DNA of 64,000 nt. Source: Treponema medium (GTDB lineage Bacteria; Spirochaetota; Spirochaetia; Treponematales; Treponemataceae). The notes under the pieces are model-generated. The model was given only the letters and a program-made list of their open reading frames with translations. It was not told the origin of the DNA and made no database searches. Of the stretch, positions 1 through 9,224 are shown piece after piece (the first letter of the stretch is position 1; every line of letters starts with the position of its first letter). Where the stretch lies: contig NZ_CP031393.1 of NCBI RefSeq assembly GCF_017161265.1, forward strand, positions 1,240,001 to 1,304,000, given 5' to 3'. The translations under genes and the position numbers were made by a program.

Positions 1-1992
1 AATCCCGAAACCGGTGAATATCCCAACGAGCTGGAAGGGGAAGAGATTATCGGCGACTACACGCTCGACGAAAAGAGCCGCCGTGTGTCCTTTACCGACT
101 CCGGTATGTTGCACATTCAGGATATCCTGCAAAAACAAGGACTGATTAACGGCAGCCTCTTTGAAGAAGAAAACTTTGAATATATCCACTACTTTACGCA
201 GGCAGTACGCGCCCACATCCTCTATCACATCGATGTTGATTATGTTGTAAAAGAAGGACAGGTGCAGATTGTCGATGAGTTCACCGGGCGTATTCTTGAA
301 GGACGCCGCTATTCGGACGGCTTGCATCAGGCTATCGAAGCGAAAGAGCATATCCGTATTGCTCAACGCAACCGCACGATGGCGACTATCACTTTTCAGA
401 ACTTCTTCCGTATGTACGACAAGCTGTCCGGTATGACCGGTACGGCGGACACCGAAGCGGTTGAATTCAACAAGATTTATTCGCTCGATGTTGTGGTTAT
501 CCCAACCAACCTGCCGGTTATCCGCAAGGACGAACACGATGTTGTCTACCTGAACGAAGCGGAAAAATGGGAAGCGCTCTGTAACGAGATTGCCGAAGCG
601 CATAAACGCGGACAGCCGGTACTGGTCGGTACGGTGTCGATCGAAAAGTCCGAAAAGCTTTCGGCGCTGCTTACCCGAAAAGGTGTCCGGCACGAGGTAT
701 TGAACGCCAAGAACCACGCACGGGAAGCGCTCATCATCGCGGAAGCGGGCGCAAAAGGCTCGGTTACGATTGCAACAAACATGGCGGGACGCGGTACCGA
801 CATCAAGCTCGGCGGCAGTCCCGAATTTAGGGCACGCAGACGGGCAGGAACCGAAGCCGAGCCGGAAGTGTATCAAAAAATATACGACGAAGAATACAAG
901 AAGTGGCAGGAAGACTACAAGGAAGTTAAATCGCTCGGCGGGTTGTATGTTATCGGTACCGAACGGCACGAAAGCCGCCGTATTGACAATCAGCTGCGTG
1001 GCCGTTCCGGACGGCAGGGCGATCCGGGGCGTTCAAAATTCTTCCTTTCCCTCGATGACGACCTGATGCGTCTGTTTGGCGGTGAAAACCTCAAGCGGGT
1101 GATGGCAAAGGTCGGTATGGAACCCGGCGAGCCGATTGAACACCCATGGCTCAACAAGAGTATCGAAAAGGCGCAAACCAAGGTTGAAGAGCGCAACTTC
1201 GATATCCGTAAGCACCTCCTTGAATACGACGACGTGCTGAACGAACAGCGCGGCTTTATCTATGAACAGCGCGATAAGATTTTGCAGGATGAGCACCTCG
1301 TTGAGCGCATTTATACCACGATAGAAGAGTACCTCGATGATGCATTCGAGCAGTTCAAGCACGGTTCCCGCAAGGAAAAACCGGAAGAACTCAAGGAACT
1401 GCAAGCAAATCTCAAGGCAAAATTCGGCTACATCTTTAGTGATGAGGATACGAAGCTGGCTCAAGCTGGTGATACCGCCGCACTGCAACAGAAAATCTAC
1501 GCCGCGCTCAAAGCAAATATCGAAGAAAAAATCGCGCTTGCCGGTAACGAAAACCTCAATATGTTCATTCGTTATCAGTATTTACAGGCGATAGACCGTA
1601 AATGGCTCGATCACTTGGAAAATCTGGAAGCCTTACGCGAAGCTGTTTATCTTCGTTCTTACGGTCAAAAAAACCCGCTTACGGAATACAAGCTTGAAGG
1701 TTTCGACATCTTCTACGCGATGCTCGACGAAATTCGCTTCTCCATTGCCTCCTTACTGGTATTGGTACGGATTAGCACCGAAGAACCCGCTTCGCGCACT
1801 CAGGGGCACCGTATTCCGCAAGGCTCCGCGCACCACAGCTCCATGGCTTCTTTCCATCAGAGCAGCTCCCCGATGGGGTCAAGCAGCAAACCGGAAAACG
1901 TCCAAGTAGTACGTACCGCGCCTAAAGTCGGCAGAAACGATCCCTGCCCCTGCGGCTCCGGTAAAAAATACAAGCACTGCTGTGGCAGGTAA
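1..1992 (+). CDS. secA: SecA preprotein translocase ATPase, 5' end outside window
   Basis: The reading frame is open from the first base, so only the C-terminal 663 residues are present. SecA is the cytoplasmic motor that drives unfolded preproteins through SecYEG. The visible part covers the second half of the helicase core (the GMTGTA and AGRGTDI motifs, and the arginine-finger region [13 protein letters not shown]) and the helical scaffold. A Ser/Gln-rich linker leads to the zinc-binding SEC-C tail [13 protein letters not shown], which in the family binds SecB or ribosomes. The gene ends in a TAA. A hairpin with arms around GGAACAC/GTGTTCC follows at 2023-2050 and may end the transcript, but it has no clear U-run. 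Identification is certain; the true start lies upstream of the window. Confidence 0.97.
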   Translation, partial: NPETGEYPNELEGEEIIGDYTLDEKSRRVSFTDSGMLHIQDILQKQGLINGSLFEEENFEYIHYFTQAVRAHILYHIDVDYVVKEGQVQIVDEFTGRILEGRRYSDGLHQAIEAKEHIRIAQRNRTMATITFQNFFRMYDKLSGMTGTADTEAVEFNKIYSLDVVVIPTNLPVIRKDEHDVVYLNEAEKWEALCNEIAEAHKRGQPVLVGTVSIEKSEKLSALLTRKGVRHEVLNAKNHAREALIIAEAGAKGSVTIATNMAGRGTDIKLGGSPEFRARRRAGTEAEPEVYQKIYDEEYKKWQEDYKEVKSLGGLYVIGTERHESRRIDNQLRGRSGRQGDPGRSKFFLSLDDDLMRLFGGENLKRVMAKVGMEPGEPIEHPWLNKSIEKAQTKVEERNFDIRKHLLEYDDVLNEQRGFIYEQRDKILQDEHLVERIYTTIEEYLDDAFEQFKHGSRKEKPEELKELQANLKAKFGYIFSDEDTKLAQAGDTAALQQKIYAALKANIEEKIALAGNENLNMFIRYQYLQAIDRKWLDHLENLEALREAVYLRSYGQKNPLTEYKLEGFDIFYAMLDEIRFSIASLLVLVRISTEEPASRTQGHRIPQGSAHHSSMASFHQSSSPMGSSSKPENVQVVRTAPKVGRNDPCPCGSGKKYKHCCGR

Positions 1993-2175
1993 AACGGCAT
2001 AACACCGAACCTATATGATATGACTGGAACACTCTTTTGGGTGTTCCGGTTAAAGGCGGGCTAGGAAGTTTTGCTACCGATTGTAGTCGAGCTTAATTCG
2101 TGCGAAGGGGTTAATACCCGCCGTTAATATTAAATTATCTATTTATAAATTACTTTAGGTTTGGGAAGGAGATTA

Positions 2176-2892
2176 ATGGAATTAAATAGATATTTAATAG
2201 CATATTTTGTTTTTAGTGGTTTAGGCTGGATATGGGAAAGTATATATTGCACAGCGAAAGAAAGGAAATGGCAAAATCGAGGCTTTTTGTACGGCCCCTT
2301 ATGCCCCATATATGGTTTTGGAGTAACCATAGGATTAGTATTTTATGATCTTATTTCGCTTGGAATAGTTCATCAACTTTCATGGTGGATGATACTTATT
2401 ATTGGGTTTTTCGTTAGTATGATATTAGAGTACCCAACATCATATATACTTGAAAAAAAGTTTCATGCAAGATGGTGGGATTATAGTAATTTACCACTAA
2501 ATCTAAATGGCAGGACGAGTGTAATTACTTCTATCGGATTTGGTATAGGGGCAATTATCATTATGAAATATTTGATTCCTCTTTATGAACGAATTTTTGT
2601 TATAATACCTGATACTATCATCATTACTCTTTCGGTTGTTTTGGTAGCGGTGCATTCTTCGGATTTTACACTTACTGTTTCTCGCCTAACGAATTTCCAA
2701 AGCAATATTGACGAGATGGAAAGCATGTTCCAAGATAAAATGACTCTAACAGTTGATAAGATTTTTGAAAGACGAAGTAAATTATACGGTAAAACATTAA
2801 GCCGAATTGCTTCTTTTAAGATGAGTGAATCACATAATAAGATTGCCGAAAGAATAATAAAGGCAATGCGTGATTCAAAAAGAGTAAAATAA
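2176..2892 (+). CDS. CmpB-like putative ABC transporter permease (PF06541-type membrane protein)
   Basis: A 238-residue membrane protein resembling the 'ABC-transporter type IV/CmpB' family. The N-terminal motif GWIWESIYCTAKERKW, followed by NRGFLYGPLCPIYGFG, is the hallmark, with several hydrophobic segments up to about residue 170. The C-terminal ~70 residues are charged and probably cytoplasmic. The ATG at 2176 is chosen because a strong GGAAGGAGA Shine-Dalgarno lies just before it; an in-frame TTG 15 bases upstream would overlap that site. Base composition is much more AT-rich than secA, suggesting a different origin. There are no operon partners: secA ends about 180 bases upstream and mutY is convergent. 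The transported substrate is unknown. Confidence 0.75.
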   Translation: MELNRYLIAYFVFSGLGWIWESIYCTAKERKWQNRGFLYGPLCPIYGFGVTIGLVFYDLISLGIVHQLSWWMILIIGFFVSMILEYPTSYILEKKFHARWWDYSNLPLNLNGRTSVITSIGFGIGAIIIMKYLIPLYERIFVIIPDTIIITLSVVLVAVHSSDFTLTVSRLTNFQSNIDEMESMFQDKMTLTVDKIFERRSKLYGKTLSRIASFKMSESHNKIAERIIKAMRDSKRVK

Positions 2893-3092
2893 TATGATGT
2901 TATTAGATTGTTTGAAATGGAGAAATAATATCAAGTTTTCAGTGACATCATTTAACGTCATAAATAAAGGTACTACAACGAATTTTAAGCAATTTTTGCA
3001 CATTCCTGAAGAGAACGTGAAGAACATAAGAAAACGATTATCGTATCTGTTTTCGCGAATTACAAATTAGTTTTTAACGATTCCCAATTCCC

Positions 3093-3926
3093 TTACTGCT
3101 TAATGCAATAACAGCCGCCTTCTTCTGCAACAAAACCTTCGCGGATGAGACCTTCAAGCGCTTTATCGAAGAGGAGCTTTTCCGTTTGAGTATTGCCGTA
3201 CAGCTCTGCATATCCTTGGTTATTGTGTGCCGTCAGTGTTCTGATTACTGCGCCGCGCGCTTGCCGTACCGACCCTTCAAACTTGGACTGTTTGGTATAA
3301 TGCCTGCTTTTTCTGTTCGGATTGACGGTCTTCTTTTTTAATTCTGCGCCGTAATCCATCAGCGCGTAATACCAAAGCCGCGGATTTTCTTTATACAGCG
3401 AGGCTTCGATATGAGGGAATAATTCTTTATCGCTGATATCGGTTCTGTCTTTAAAAAAGAAAAAGATAAACACCGCGCGGATATTTGTTTCGATAAATGC
3501 GTTGGGTTTATTGTAGGCGAATGTCGAAATCGCAGCAGCCGTGTAGGGGCCAATACCCGAAAGCGTTTTAAGCGTTTCGGGAGAGTCGGGAACAACGCCA
3601 CCGTATTCGCTTACAATGGTTTGAGCGCACTGATGTAAAAAACGCGCGCGGCGGTTATACCCAAGACCTACCCATTGCTCAAGCACCTGTACGAAGGAGG
3701 CTGCCGCAAGGTCTTGCACCGTGGGGAACACTTCCAACCAGCGGTTGTATTTTTCCACCACCCGCTCAGTCTGCGTTTGCTGCAGCATAAATTCAGACAC
3801 GAGGATGGAGTACGGATCGTTCGTCGTGCGCCACGGAAAAGACCTGCCGTGTGCAGCATAGTAATCTAAAATCGCTTTTTGAAAATCGGTGTAATTGAGA
3901 TGAGGTGGTGCTTCAAGAATACTCAT
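3093..3926 (-). CDS. mutY: A/G-specific adenine glycosylase-like protein without an iron-sulfur cluster
   Basis: A HhH-GPD base-excision glycosylase, expected to remove adenine mispaired with 8-oxoguanine. Visible motifs are FPWR, SEFMLQQTQ (with the Glu used by MutY to protonate adenine) and the helix-hairpin-helix LSGIGPYTAAA. Two departures from classical MutY stand out. The four-cysteine 4Fe-4S loop is absent, and the protein stops without the NUDIX-like C-terminal 8-oxoG domain. The usual catalytic Asp (DGNV in E. coli) is Glu here (FIETNIR). Cluster-less MutYs with such features are known from some anaerobes. The start is uncertain: ATG 3926 suits the family, while a TTG at 4004 would overlap the upstream kinase gene. 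It is the last gene of the murC-yicC-cmk-mutY run. Confidence 0.85.
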   Translation of the reverse strand: MSILEAPPHLNYTDFQKAILDYYAAHGRSFPWRTTNDPYSILVSEFMLQQTQTERVVEKYNRWLEVFPTVQDLAAASFVQVLEQWVGLGYNRRARFLHQCAQTIVSEYGGVVPDSPETLKTLSGIGPYTAAAISTFAYNKPNAFIETNIRAVFIFFFFKDRTDISDKELFPHIEASLYKENPRLWYYALMDYGAELKKKTVNPNRKSRHYTKQSKFEGSVRQARGAVIRTLTAHNNQGYAELYGNTQTEKLLFDKALEGLIREGFVAEEGGCYCIKQ

Positions 3927-3981
3927 TTGTTTACTATGGATAAGCTGTTTGTTCTTCAAGGCTTGGTGTTCCGAACCTTTG

Positions 3982-4557
3982 TTATGTGTCTGCTTTCGGA
4001 ACAATGAGCGAACGCCGTAAAAGTTCGTCTATGATAAGCTCTACTATGAGATCAGGGGTATAATGCTCCGTATCGATCAGCATATCGGCAAAGGCATAAT
4101 CGGTATTGTCGATATTATACAGTTCTTTGTACCGGCGGGTATCGTCGCTGTCACGCATCGCGGTAAACTCTTTGATATGCTCAAGGCTCCCCCCCTCCCG
4201 TTGAAAAATACGTCCCGCGCGTACTTCTTCAGAGGCATAGAGATACACTTTTAAATCTGCCTCTTTCAGCATCCAAATTGCAAGGCGGGATCCCAGTACA
4301 CACGATGATTTCAGCGCCTGCTCAACTTGACGGCTATCGACAATGCGGTCAAAACTGAAATCAGTCTTCGCTTGCTCGATGACTTTCTTTAACGGCATAT
4401 CCAATTCTTTTGCAAGATTCCTAAAGGTATAATTGATGCACGGAATACCCAATGTGTCGGCAAGCAAGGTAGAGACCGTCGTGTTGCCGCAGCCGGAAGC
4501 GCCTGAGATTGCAATGCGCAGCTCTTTTTTTGCAGGAATGGCGTACTTGTGTTTCAT
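3982..4557 (-). CDS. cmk: (d)CMP kinase / cytidylate kinase-like P-loop protein
   Basis: A small nucleoside monophosphate kinase of 191 residues. The P-loop is ISGASGCGNTTVS near residue 16. The lid-type motif AGRIFQREGG and the DSDDTRRYKELYNID segment match the Cytidylate_kin2/archaeal-type CMP kinase group rather than the long E. coli Cmk. It should convert (d)CMP to (d)CDP. ATG 4557 is preferred because AGAGAG lies nine bases upstream; an ATG nine bases earlier would sit on top of that site. A run of seven G (coding strand, 4189-4195) lies inside the gene. It is 27 bases downstream of yicC and just upstream of mutY, so co-transcription is likely. Confidence 0.8.
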   Translation of the reverse strand: MKHKYAIPAKKELRIAISGASGCGNTTVSTLLADTLGIPCINYTFRNLAKELDMPLKKVIEQAKTDFSFDRIVDSRQVEQALKSSCVLGSRLAIWMLKEADLKVYLYASEEVRAGRIFQREGGSLEHIKEFTAMRDSDDTRRYKELYNIDNTDYAFADMLIDTEHYTPDLIVELIIDELLRRSLIVPKADT

Positions 4558-4584
4558 CAATAGCATCTCTCTTATGTATAACTC

Positions 4585-5451
4585 TTATTCGATATTGTGA
4601 GCCTGCTCGCGGATATTTTCCAGAGCATCCTTAGCGGAGATTACCGCCTGTCCGATTTCCGTCAGCTGATTTTTGGAGCCGATGGTGTTAATCTCCCGAT
4701 TGATTTCCTGACATAAAAAATCAATTCTTCGGCCGGGAGCTTCGTTTTCTGCGATTTCTTTTTTGAGAGCAGTGATATGAGCTTTTGTCCGTATGATTTC
4801 TTCGTTGATTGTATACTTAACGAGCAATACCGCAGTCTCCTGCATAACACGCTGCGGATCCGGTTCACGTTCCATCAGTTCTGAAAATTTTTTTTTCAGC
4901 ATTGCAGAAAAAAGTTGCTCCATTCTCGCAGCATTCTTTTCAATCTCCGCAACCGAATTGGAAAGTACGGCAAGCATTTTCCGTATGTCTGCGGACAATG
5001 CCTTTCCTTCTTCAATCCTGCAGGCATTGAATTTTTCAGTCAACTCATCGAGAAGGGGAGCAAGGGCTTTTTGCCAAAGTTCCTCATCAAAATTTTTATC
5101 GATTTGTAATACGCCCTCTTGCCGTAAAATTAGGTCGAGTGTGATTTGATTTTCCATTCCGAGTGCATGAGCAATATCGGCGATGGATTTATAGTATGAC
5201 TGTGCGAGAGGTATATTGGGCAGGATGGGCTGATCGTTGTGCAATTTCTTTAAACGCAGATAAAAATCGACCTTGCCTCGTATGATGCGCTTGGAAAAAT
5301 ATTTGCGTAAAAATGGCTCAAGTTGAGTAATCGTAGAGGGAATATTGATGTTGAGATCCAAAAATCGGGAGTTATAGCTCTTCAATTCGCAGGAAATATC
5401 GGTACCGTTCACAATGCCGTCAAGATAGGCATAGCTTGTCATGCTTTTCAT
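4585..5451 (-). CDS. yicC: YicC/YloC family endoribonuclease
   Basis: A 288-residue protein with the complete YicC layout: MKSMTSY at the start (compare 'MIRSMTGY' in the family), ELKSYNSRFLDLN and RGKVDFYLRL in the N-terminal domain, and the C-terminal DUF1732 signature near residues 240-270 (GRRIDFLCQEINREINTIGSK). YicC proteins are oligomeric endoribonucleases; E. coli YicC is linked to RyhB decay. The start overlaps the end of murC by four bases (ATGA), which points to translational coupling. Downstream is cmk. Length and domain order are normal. The assignment is secure; the RNA targets are unknown. Confidence 0.92.
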   Translation of the reverse strand: MKSMTSYAYLDGIVNGTDISCELKSYNSRFLDLNINIPSTITQLEPFLRKYFSKRIIRGKVDFYLRLKKLHNDQPILPNIPLAQSYYKSIADIAHALGMENQITLDLILRQEGVLQIDKNFDEELWQKALAPLLDELTEKFNACRIEEGKALSADIRKMLAVLSNSVAEIEKNAARMEQLFSAMLKKKFSELMEREPDPQRVMQETAVLLVKYTINEEIIRTKAHITALKKEIAENEAPGRRIDFLCQEINREINTIGSKNQLTEIGQAVISAKDALENIREQAHNIE

Positions 5452-6899
5452 ACGTGGGCCTTTTCGAGTAAGTCGTTATAAACGGCGCGGCCGAGCTTCC
5501 AATTGTCGCCTGCACCGACGGTGATGAATAAATCGTTTGGGCGCAACTCACGCTCTACAAAATCCTTTGCGTCCATAATCTCTTCAAAATAATGAACTCG
5601 TTTGTGCCGCTTCTTCATTTGTTCATACAAGGTTTTGCCGTTTGTTGAACCGCTGTATTTTTCCCGTGCGGAAGCATAAATCTTATGCAGGATAACCGTA
5701 TCGGCGTAGGAAAAAGCGTCGGCAAATTCGGGGAGCAGCGCTGCAGTACGCGAATAGGTATGCGACATAAAGTCCGCGATGATACGCCGGTTGGGATAAA
5801 AGTCATGTATGCCTTTGAGCGTTTTATAAATTGCGGTGGGATGATGCCCGTAATCATCCATAAATAGAATGCCGTTTACTTCTCCCAAAATTTCACTACG
5901 CCGCTTTGCTCCCTTAAACGAGGCGAGACTGTTTCTGATTGTGGTGAGATCGGCGGCGGTAACTTCTTTCCGTTCCTGCTTGATAAGTCCGATTACAAGC
6001 GCGATAGCGGCGGCGGCATTGAGGACGCTGTGCTCTCCCGGAATACCGATACGGAATTCTCCGTCAAAGCCGCGCAGGGAAAAAACAGACTGTCCGTTTT
6101 GGATGCCGAGGGTTTTAATCCCGTAATCGCCGTGTGCCGTTTTTCCATAAGGCGTTAAGACAAGATCAGGACGGGAAGAAAATGTCAATTTTGCCGCCTC
6201 CCGCGCTCCTGCATCGTCGGAGCAATAGATCAGTTCGGTGAACTGGGGCAAGCGGTCGATGTATTGCAAAAAGGCGGTCAATATGTCTTCGTATTGTGGA
6301 TAGTAATCCTGATGGTCGCTTTCGATACTGGTAAGTACGATTTTTTGCGGATGGAAAAATAAAAAGTTACGTTTATATTCACAGGTTTCGGCGACAAAAT
6401 ATTTTGAACCGTTGATAACCGTGCATCCGCCGCCGAAGTTGGACACGGCGCTGCCCGCCAATACGGAGGCATTTAAATTTAAACCCTTTAAAAGAGTACC
6501 TGCGATACCGGTAGTCGTTGTTTTGCCGTGTACGCCTGCAATACCTGCCGAATAGCTGTGTTGAGAAAAAGCGCCGAGCGCTTCGGGATAGCTCATGCGC
6601 GGGATATTTTGTTCTACAGCGGCATGCAGCTCCGGATTTTTATCGGGCGTGTAAGCCGTTGAATATATGATAAGCTTGGTAGAAGCGGGAATATTTGACG
6701 GATCAAAAGGACTGCTGACCGGTATATTCAGCTTACGCAGCAGTGCATCAGTATAAAATTCATCGCTGACATCGCTGCCGGTTAGCTTTGCGCCGCGCGA
6801 AACGAGCAGTTCCGCTAAGGCCGCCATGCCGGTGCCTTTTATACCAATCATGTGTATATGATAACCGGAGAGGTTTTCAGGTAAACGTGTTACAATCAT
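5448..6899 (-). CDS. murC: UDP-N-acetylmuramate--L-alanine ligase
   Basis: This cytoplasmic ligase adds the first amino acid, L-Ala, to UDP-MurNAc. The UDP-binding motif MIGIKGTGMAALAELL sits right at the N-terminus. The ATP-binding loop is GVHGKTTTTG, the central Mg/ATP region is IESDHQDYYP, and the C-terminal DDYGHHPTAI is typical of MurC. The Mpl recycling ligase is a less likely alternative. The start is set at ATG 6899 by family alignment; no strong Shine-Dalgarno is seen. The open frame continues upstream to about 6995, but those codons lie in the repeat element beginning at 6959 and are unlikely to be translated. It heads the run murC-yicC-cmk-mutY. Confidence 0.9.
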   Translation of the reverse strand: MIVTRLPENLSGYHIHMIGIKGTGMAALAELLVSRGAKLTGSDVSDEFYTDALLRKLNIPVSSPFDPSNIPASTKLIIYSTAYTPDKNPELHAAVEQNIPRMSYPEALGAFSQHSYSAGIAGVHGKTTTTGIAGTLLKGLNLNASVLAGSAVSNFGGGCTVINGSKYFVAETCEYKRNFLFFHPQKIVLTSIESDHQDYYPQYEDILTAFLQYIDRLPQFTELIYCSDDAGAREAAKLTFSSRPDLVLTPYGKTAHGDYGIKTLGIQNGQSVFSLRGFDGEFRIGIPGEHSVLNAAAAIALVIGLIKQERKEVTAADLTTIRNSLASFKGAKRRSEILGEVNGILFMDDYGHHPTAIYKTLKGIHDFYPNRRIIADFMSHTYSRTAALLPEFADAFSYADTVILHKIYASAREKYSGSTNGKTLYEQMKKRHKRVHYFEEIMDAKDFVERELRPNDLFITVGAGDNWKLGRAVYNDLLEKAHV

Positions 6900-6958
6900 A
6901 AGTGAACACATAATAATGAAAAATCTCATTTTAAACAAGAAGAAATTGAACGAGGGCA

Positions 6959-7278
6959 GGGTAAACGCATCAGGCCGTTTTTTCATATCCGCCACGGACG
7001 GCGGTGATATTAATCAGAAGCAAGTTTTTCGCTAGAAAAACTTGACATAAACATTGTACAAGGAAGTACAATGTTCGTGTTACCCACGGAAAAATTGAAA
7101 CTATTCGACCAGAACTGCCAAGGATGGCAGTAGTTCCATACAGCAGCGATGTTTTGTGCACACACAAAACTCGCCTTCAACTGTTGTACACGGATGTACA
7201 ACAGTTGAAGATGGTTCAAATGCTTGCCCACCCTCCTGATTTTGCGATCTATATTCTATTCGTCTGATGCATTTACCC
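6959..7278. repeat. Type-B inverted-repeat element carrying nested type-A hairpins
   Basis: Bounded on the left by GGTAAACGCATCAGGC (6960-6975) and on the right by its imperfect inverse, CTGATGCATTTACC (7264-7277). Inside are perfect or near-perfect hairpins at 6989-7004 (CCGCC/GGCGG), 7021-7044, 7051-7074, 7115-7130, 7151-7170 and 7175-7210. Read on the minus strand these follow the type-A order: long stem, GCGAG, stem, ATCGCT...GGAACTA, short stem. The long internal stem present in sister copies at 25668 and 58234 is degenerate on the right side here. There is no coding potential. Confidence 0.8.
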
Positions 7279-7610
7279 ATCTACTGGAAAAATGTGCGAA
7301 ATTTTATTTCCTTAAAATGCAACAGTTGAACAAAATATGAATTTTGGAAACTGTTGCATTCGTGCGCGAAAAGCGCACACATCAATACGCAAGTTTTCGA
7401 AAGAAAACTTGACGGTTAATACATCCGCCACGGACGGCGGTGGTTAGAGCAGAAGCGATATTTTGGCTTTGCCAAAATTCGTTATCAACTGATGGACAGG
7501 GATGTTCATCAGTTGATGAAGGCATCATTGTAGACGCTCACCTTATACCTATGGAATTTCGCACAGAAGGAAGACAATCGTTAAAATTTTTTAATGCGAT
7601 TGCCCTGGAA
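7279..7610. repeat. Hairpin repeat interrupted by nested palindromes
   Basis: Sister copies downstream of the type-B elements at 25826 and 58476 have a simple hairpin, TGTGCGAAATTTT then AAAATTTCGCACA, followed by AGAAGGA and a second small hairpin. Here the left arm lies at 7291-7304 and the right arm at about 7555-7565, separated by roughly 250 bases. That insert holds further palindromes: a 12-bp stem near 7317-7361, a GCGC stem near 7365-7379, CAAGTTTTC/GAAAACTTG near 7391, CCGCC/GGCGG near 7427-7442, ATTTTGG/CCAAAAT near 7459-7477, and a long stem near 7483-7517. It is non-coding; a short open frame that runs into the tRNA is spurious. Confidence 0.7.
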
Positions 7611-7617
7611 CAAGGGC

Positions 7618-7646
7618 TTGACACCCACTACTGTCTTGTGTACTAT
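7618..7646 (+). promoter_or_regulatory. sigma70-type promoter of tRNA-Arg
   Basis: TTGACA at 7618-7623 is a perfect -35 box. A 17-base spacer leads to TACTAT at 7641-7646, about 13 bases before the tRNA-Arg gene. The strand and spacing fit no other gene. Confidence 0.7.
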
Positions 7647-7658
7647 AAAACAGCCTTT

Positions 7659-7732
7659 GGGACTATAGCTCAGCTGGATAGAGCGTCAGATTCCGGATCT
7701 GAAGGTCGGCGGTTCGAATCCGCCTAGTCTCA
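7659..7732 (+). tRNA. tRNA-Arg (anticodon CCG)
   Basis: A cloverleaf can be folded: acceptor GGGACTA/TAGTCTC (one G-U pair), D arm GCTCAGCTGGATAGAGC, anticodon stem TCAGA/TCTGA with loop TTCCGGA (anticodon CCG), and T arm GGCGGTTCGAATCCGCC. The CCA end is not encoded. A perfect promoter lies just upstream. Confidence 0.95.
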
Positions 7733-7880
7733 TTCTTTTTATAATATTTAACTTCTTGTTAGGAACCTCTAAAAACCTCAGTTTTTTAAAGATGCCCTGT
7801 TGTTTCCCGTATTTCATGCCAGCCTCGTTAGGTCTATTTTAACCGGTCTGTTGACCATTATATTTTTTTAAGGAAATAAA

Positions 7881-9224
7881 ATGATAGTCGAACAAAGAAA
7901 TAGTGATCTGACGGAAGGAATTATCTGGAAAGCACTGATTATATTTACCGTACCGATTTTGGTGGGGAATTTTTTTCAGCATTTATATACGACAGCTGAT
8001 GCGGTGATTGTCGGGCGTTTTACCGGCAAAGAAGGTCTTGCCGCAATCGATTCTATTTTTAGCCTATTAAGATTACCCGTTAATTTGTTCAGCGGACTAT
8101 CAGCCGGTTCTTCAATTTTAATTTCACAGCTCTATGGAGCAAAAAAGTACAATGATCTGTCAAAGACAATGCATACGGCATTAGTACTCACGTTTATTGT
8201 CGGAACGGTTTTATCTACTATCGGTGTTTTATTGGCTCCTGCATTATTGGTAATGATGGGCGTTCCTTCCGATATTTTTAATGCAACACTAATCTATGCC
8301 AGGATATACTTCGGCGGGATGTTAATCTCGCTCTTTTATAATATTGCTGCAGGAATTTTACGGGCAATGGGAAATGCGCAAACGCCGTTTTATGCATTGG
8401 TGATTTCAAGCGGAATAAATGTTATACTCGACATTGTATTTATCGGTGTGTTCAAGTGGGGGATCGGCGGGGCAGCTTTCGCAACCGTGCTTGCACAATT
8501 ATGCAGTGCATCAATTCTTTTTGTTACACTTTCAAAAAAAAGTAGCTTGTGTCCGTTGTATATTTCAAAGTTTAAAGTATACGGTACTGTAGTTGCAGCT
8601 ATCACAAAACTGGGTATTCCGATAGGGTTGCAGTCAATACTTTTTCCAGTTGCAAATATGATCATTCAAGCGCGGGTAAATGCTACCGGTACGGAAAACA
8701 TTGCGGCATGGGCGTTATGTGGTAAATTGGATTTTCTGATTTGGATTTCACTTGAAGCAATGGTAATCTCTGTTTCTACGTTTGTTGCACAAAACTATGG
8801 TGCGAAAAAATATGACAGGGTAAGTACGGGGGTTCGTACCGGTTTATTGATGAGTACTGCCATTATCGGAATATTGAGTGCGATCTTGTATTTATGGTGT
8901 GTGCCATTGGGAAAGCTCTTTATCAGCGCTGAAGATTATGGTATTCTTACCATTGCTGAACGGTTAATGCATCTGATGGCTCCCTTTTATACGGTATTCG
9001 TATTTTCGGAGATTTTGTCTGCAGCAATGTACGGAATCGGCGAAACATTTAAACCGATGATTATTACCTTGCTTGGAATATGTGTGTTCCGTATTCTGTG
9101 GATATGGTGTGTCGTACCGCTGTATCCTTCGATTGAAGTAATCGTGTGGGCGTTTCCTGTATCTTGGAGTTTAACTACCGTCGCATTTATTGTTGCATAT
9201 CTGCGATTGCGGAGAAATATATGA
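7881..9224 (+). CDS. MATE family multidrug efflux transporter
   Basis: A 447-residue inner-membrane protein with about twelve transmembrane segments in two homologous halves. Typical MATE features are the early VPILVGNFFQHLYTTADAVIVGR region, SLLRLPVNLFSGLSAGSSILISQ, and the second-half counterpart IPIGLQSILFPVANMIIQARVN. MATE proteins export cationic drugs or metabolites using an Na+ or H+ gradient; the substrate cannot be read from sequence. A TTAAGGA site precedes the ATG. The stop codon overlaps the start of the epimerase gene (ATGA), so the two are probably translated together. Confidence 0.9.
   Translation: MIVEQRNSDLTEGIIWKALIIFTVPILVGNFFQHLYTTADAVIVGRFTGKEGLAAIDSIFSLLRLPVNLFSGLSAGSSILISQLYGAKKYNDLSKTMHTALVLTFIVGTVLSTIGVLLAPALLVMMGVPSDIFNATLIYARIYFGGMLISLFYNIAAGILRAMGNAQTPFYALVISSGINVILDIVFIGVFKWGIGGAAFATVLAQLCSASILFVTLSKKSSLCPLYISKFKVYGTVVAAITKLGIPIGLQSILFPVANMIIQARVNATGTENIAAWALCGKLDFLIWISLEAMVISVSTFVAQNYGAKKYDRVSTGVRTGLLMSTAIIGILSAILYLWCVPLGKLFISAEDYGILTIAERLMHLMAPFYTVFVFSEILSAAMYGIGETFKPMIITLLGICVFRILWIWCVVPLYPSIEVIVWAFPVSWSLTTVAFIVAYLRLRRNI

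Noticed and set aside
4189-4195. G7 run in cmk as a phase-variable switch
   Set aside because: Seven G in a housekeeping kinase is short and encodes conserved Gly-Gly; no sign of selection for length change.
6959-7610. CRISPR array
   Set aside because: Repeats are of different length and sequence, hairpin arms vary, and there are no regular spacers or cas genes.
7440-7727. 95-codon open frame before the tRNA
   Set aside because: It consists of repeat hairpins and runs into tRNA-Arg; no ribosome-binding site or family.
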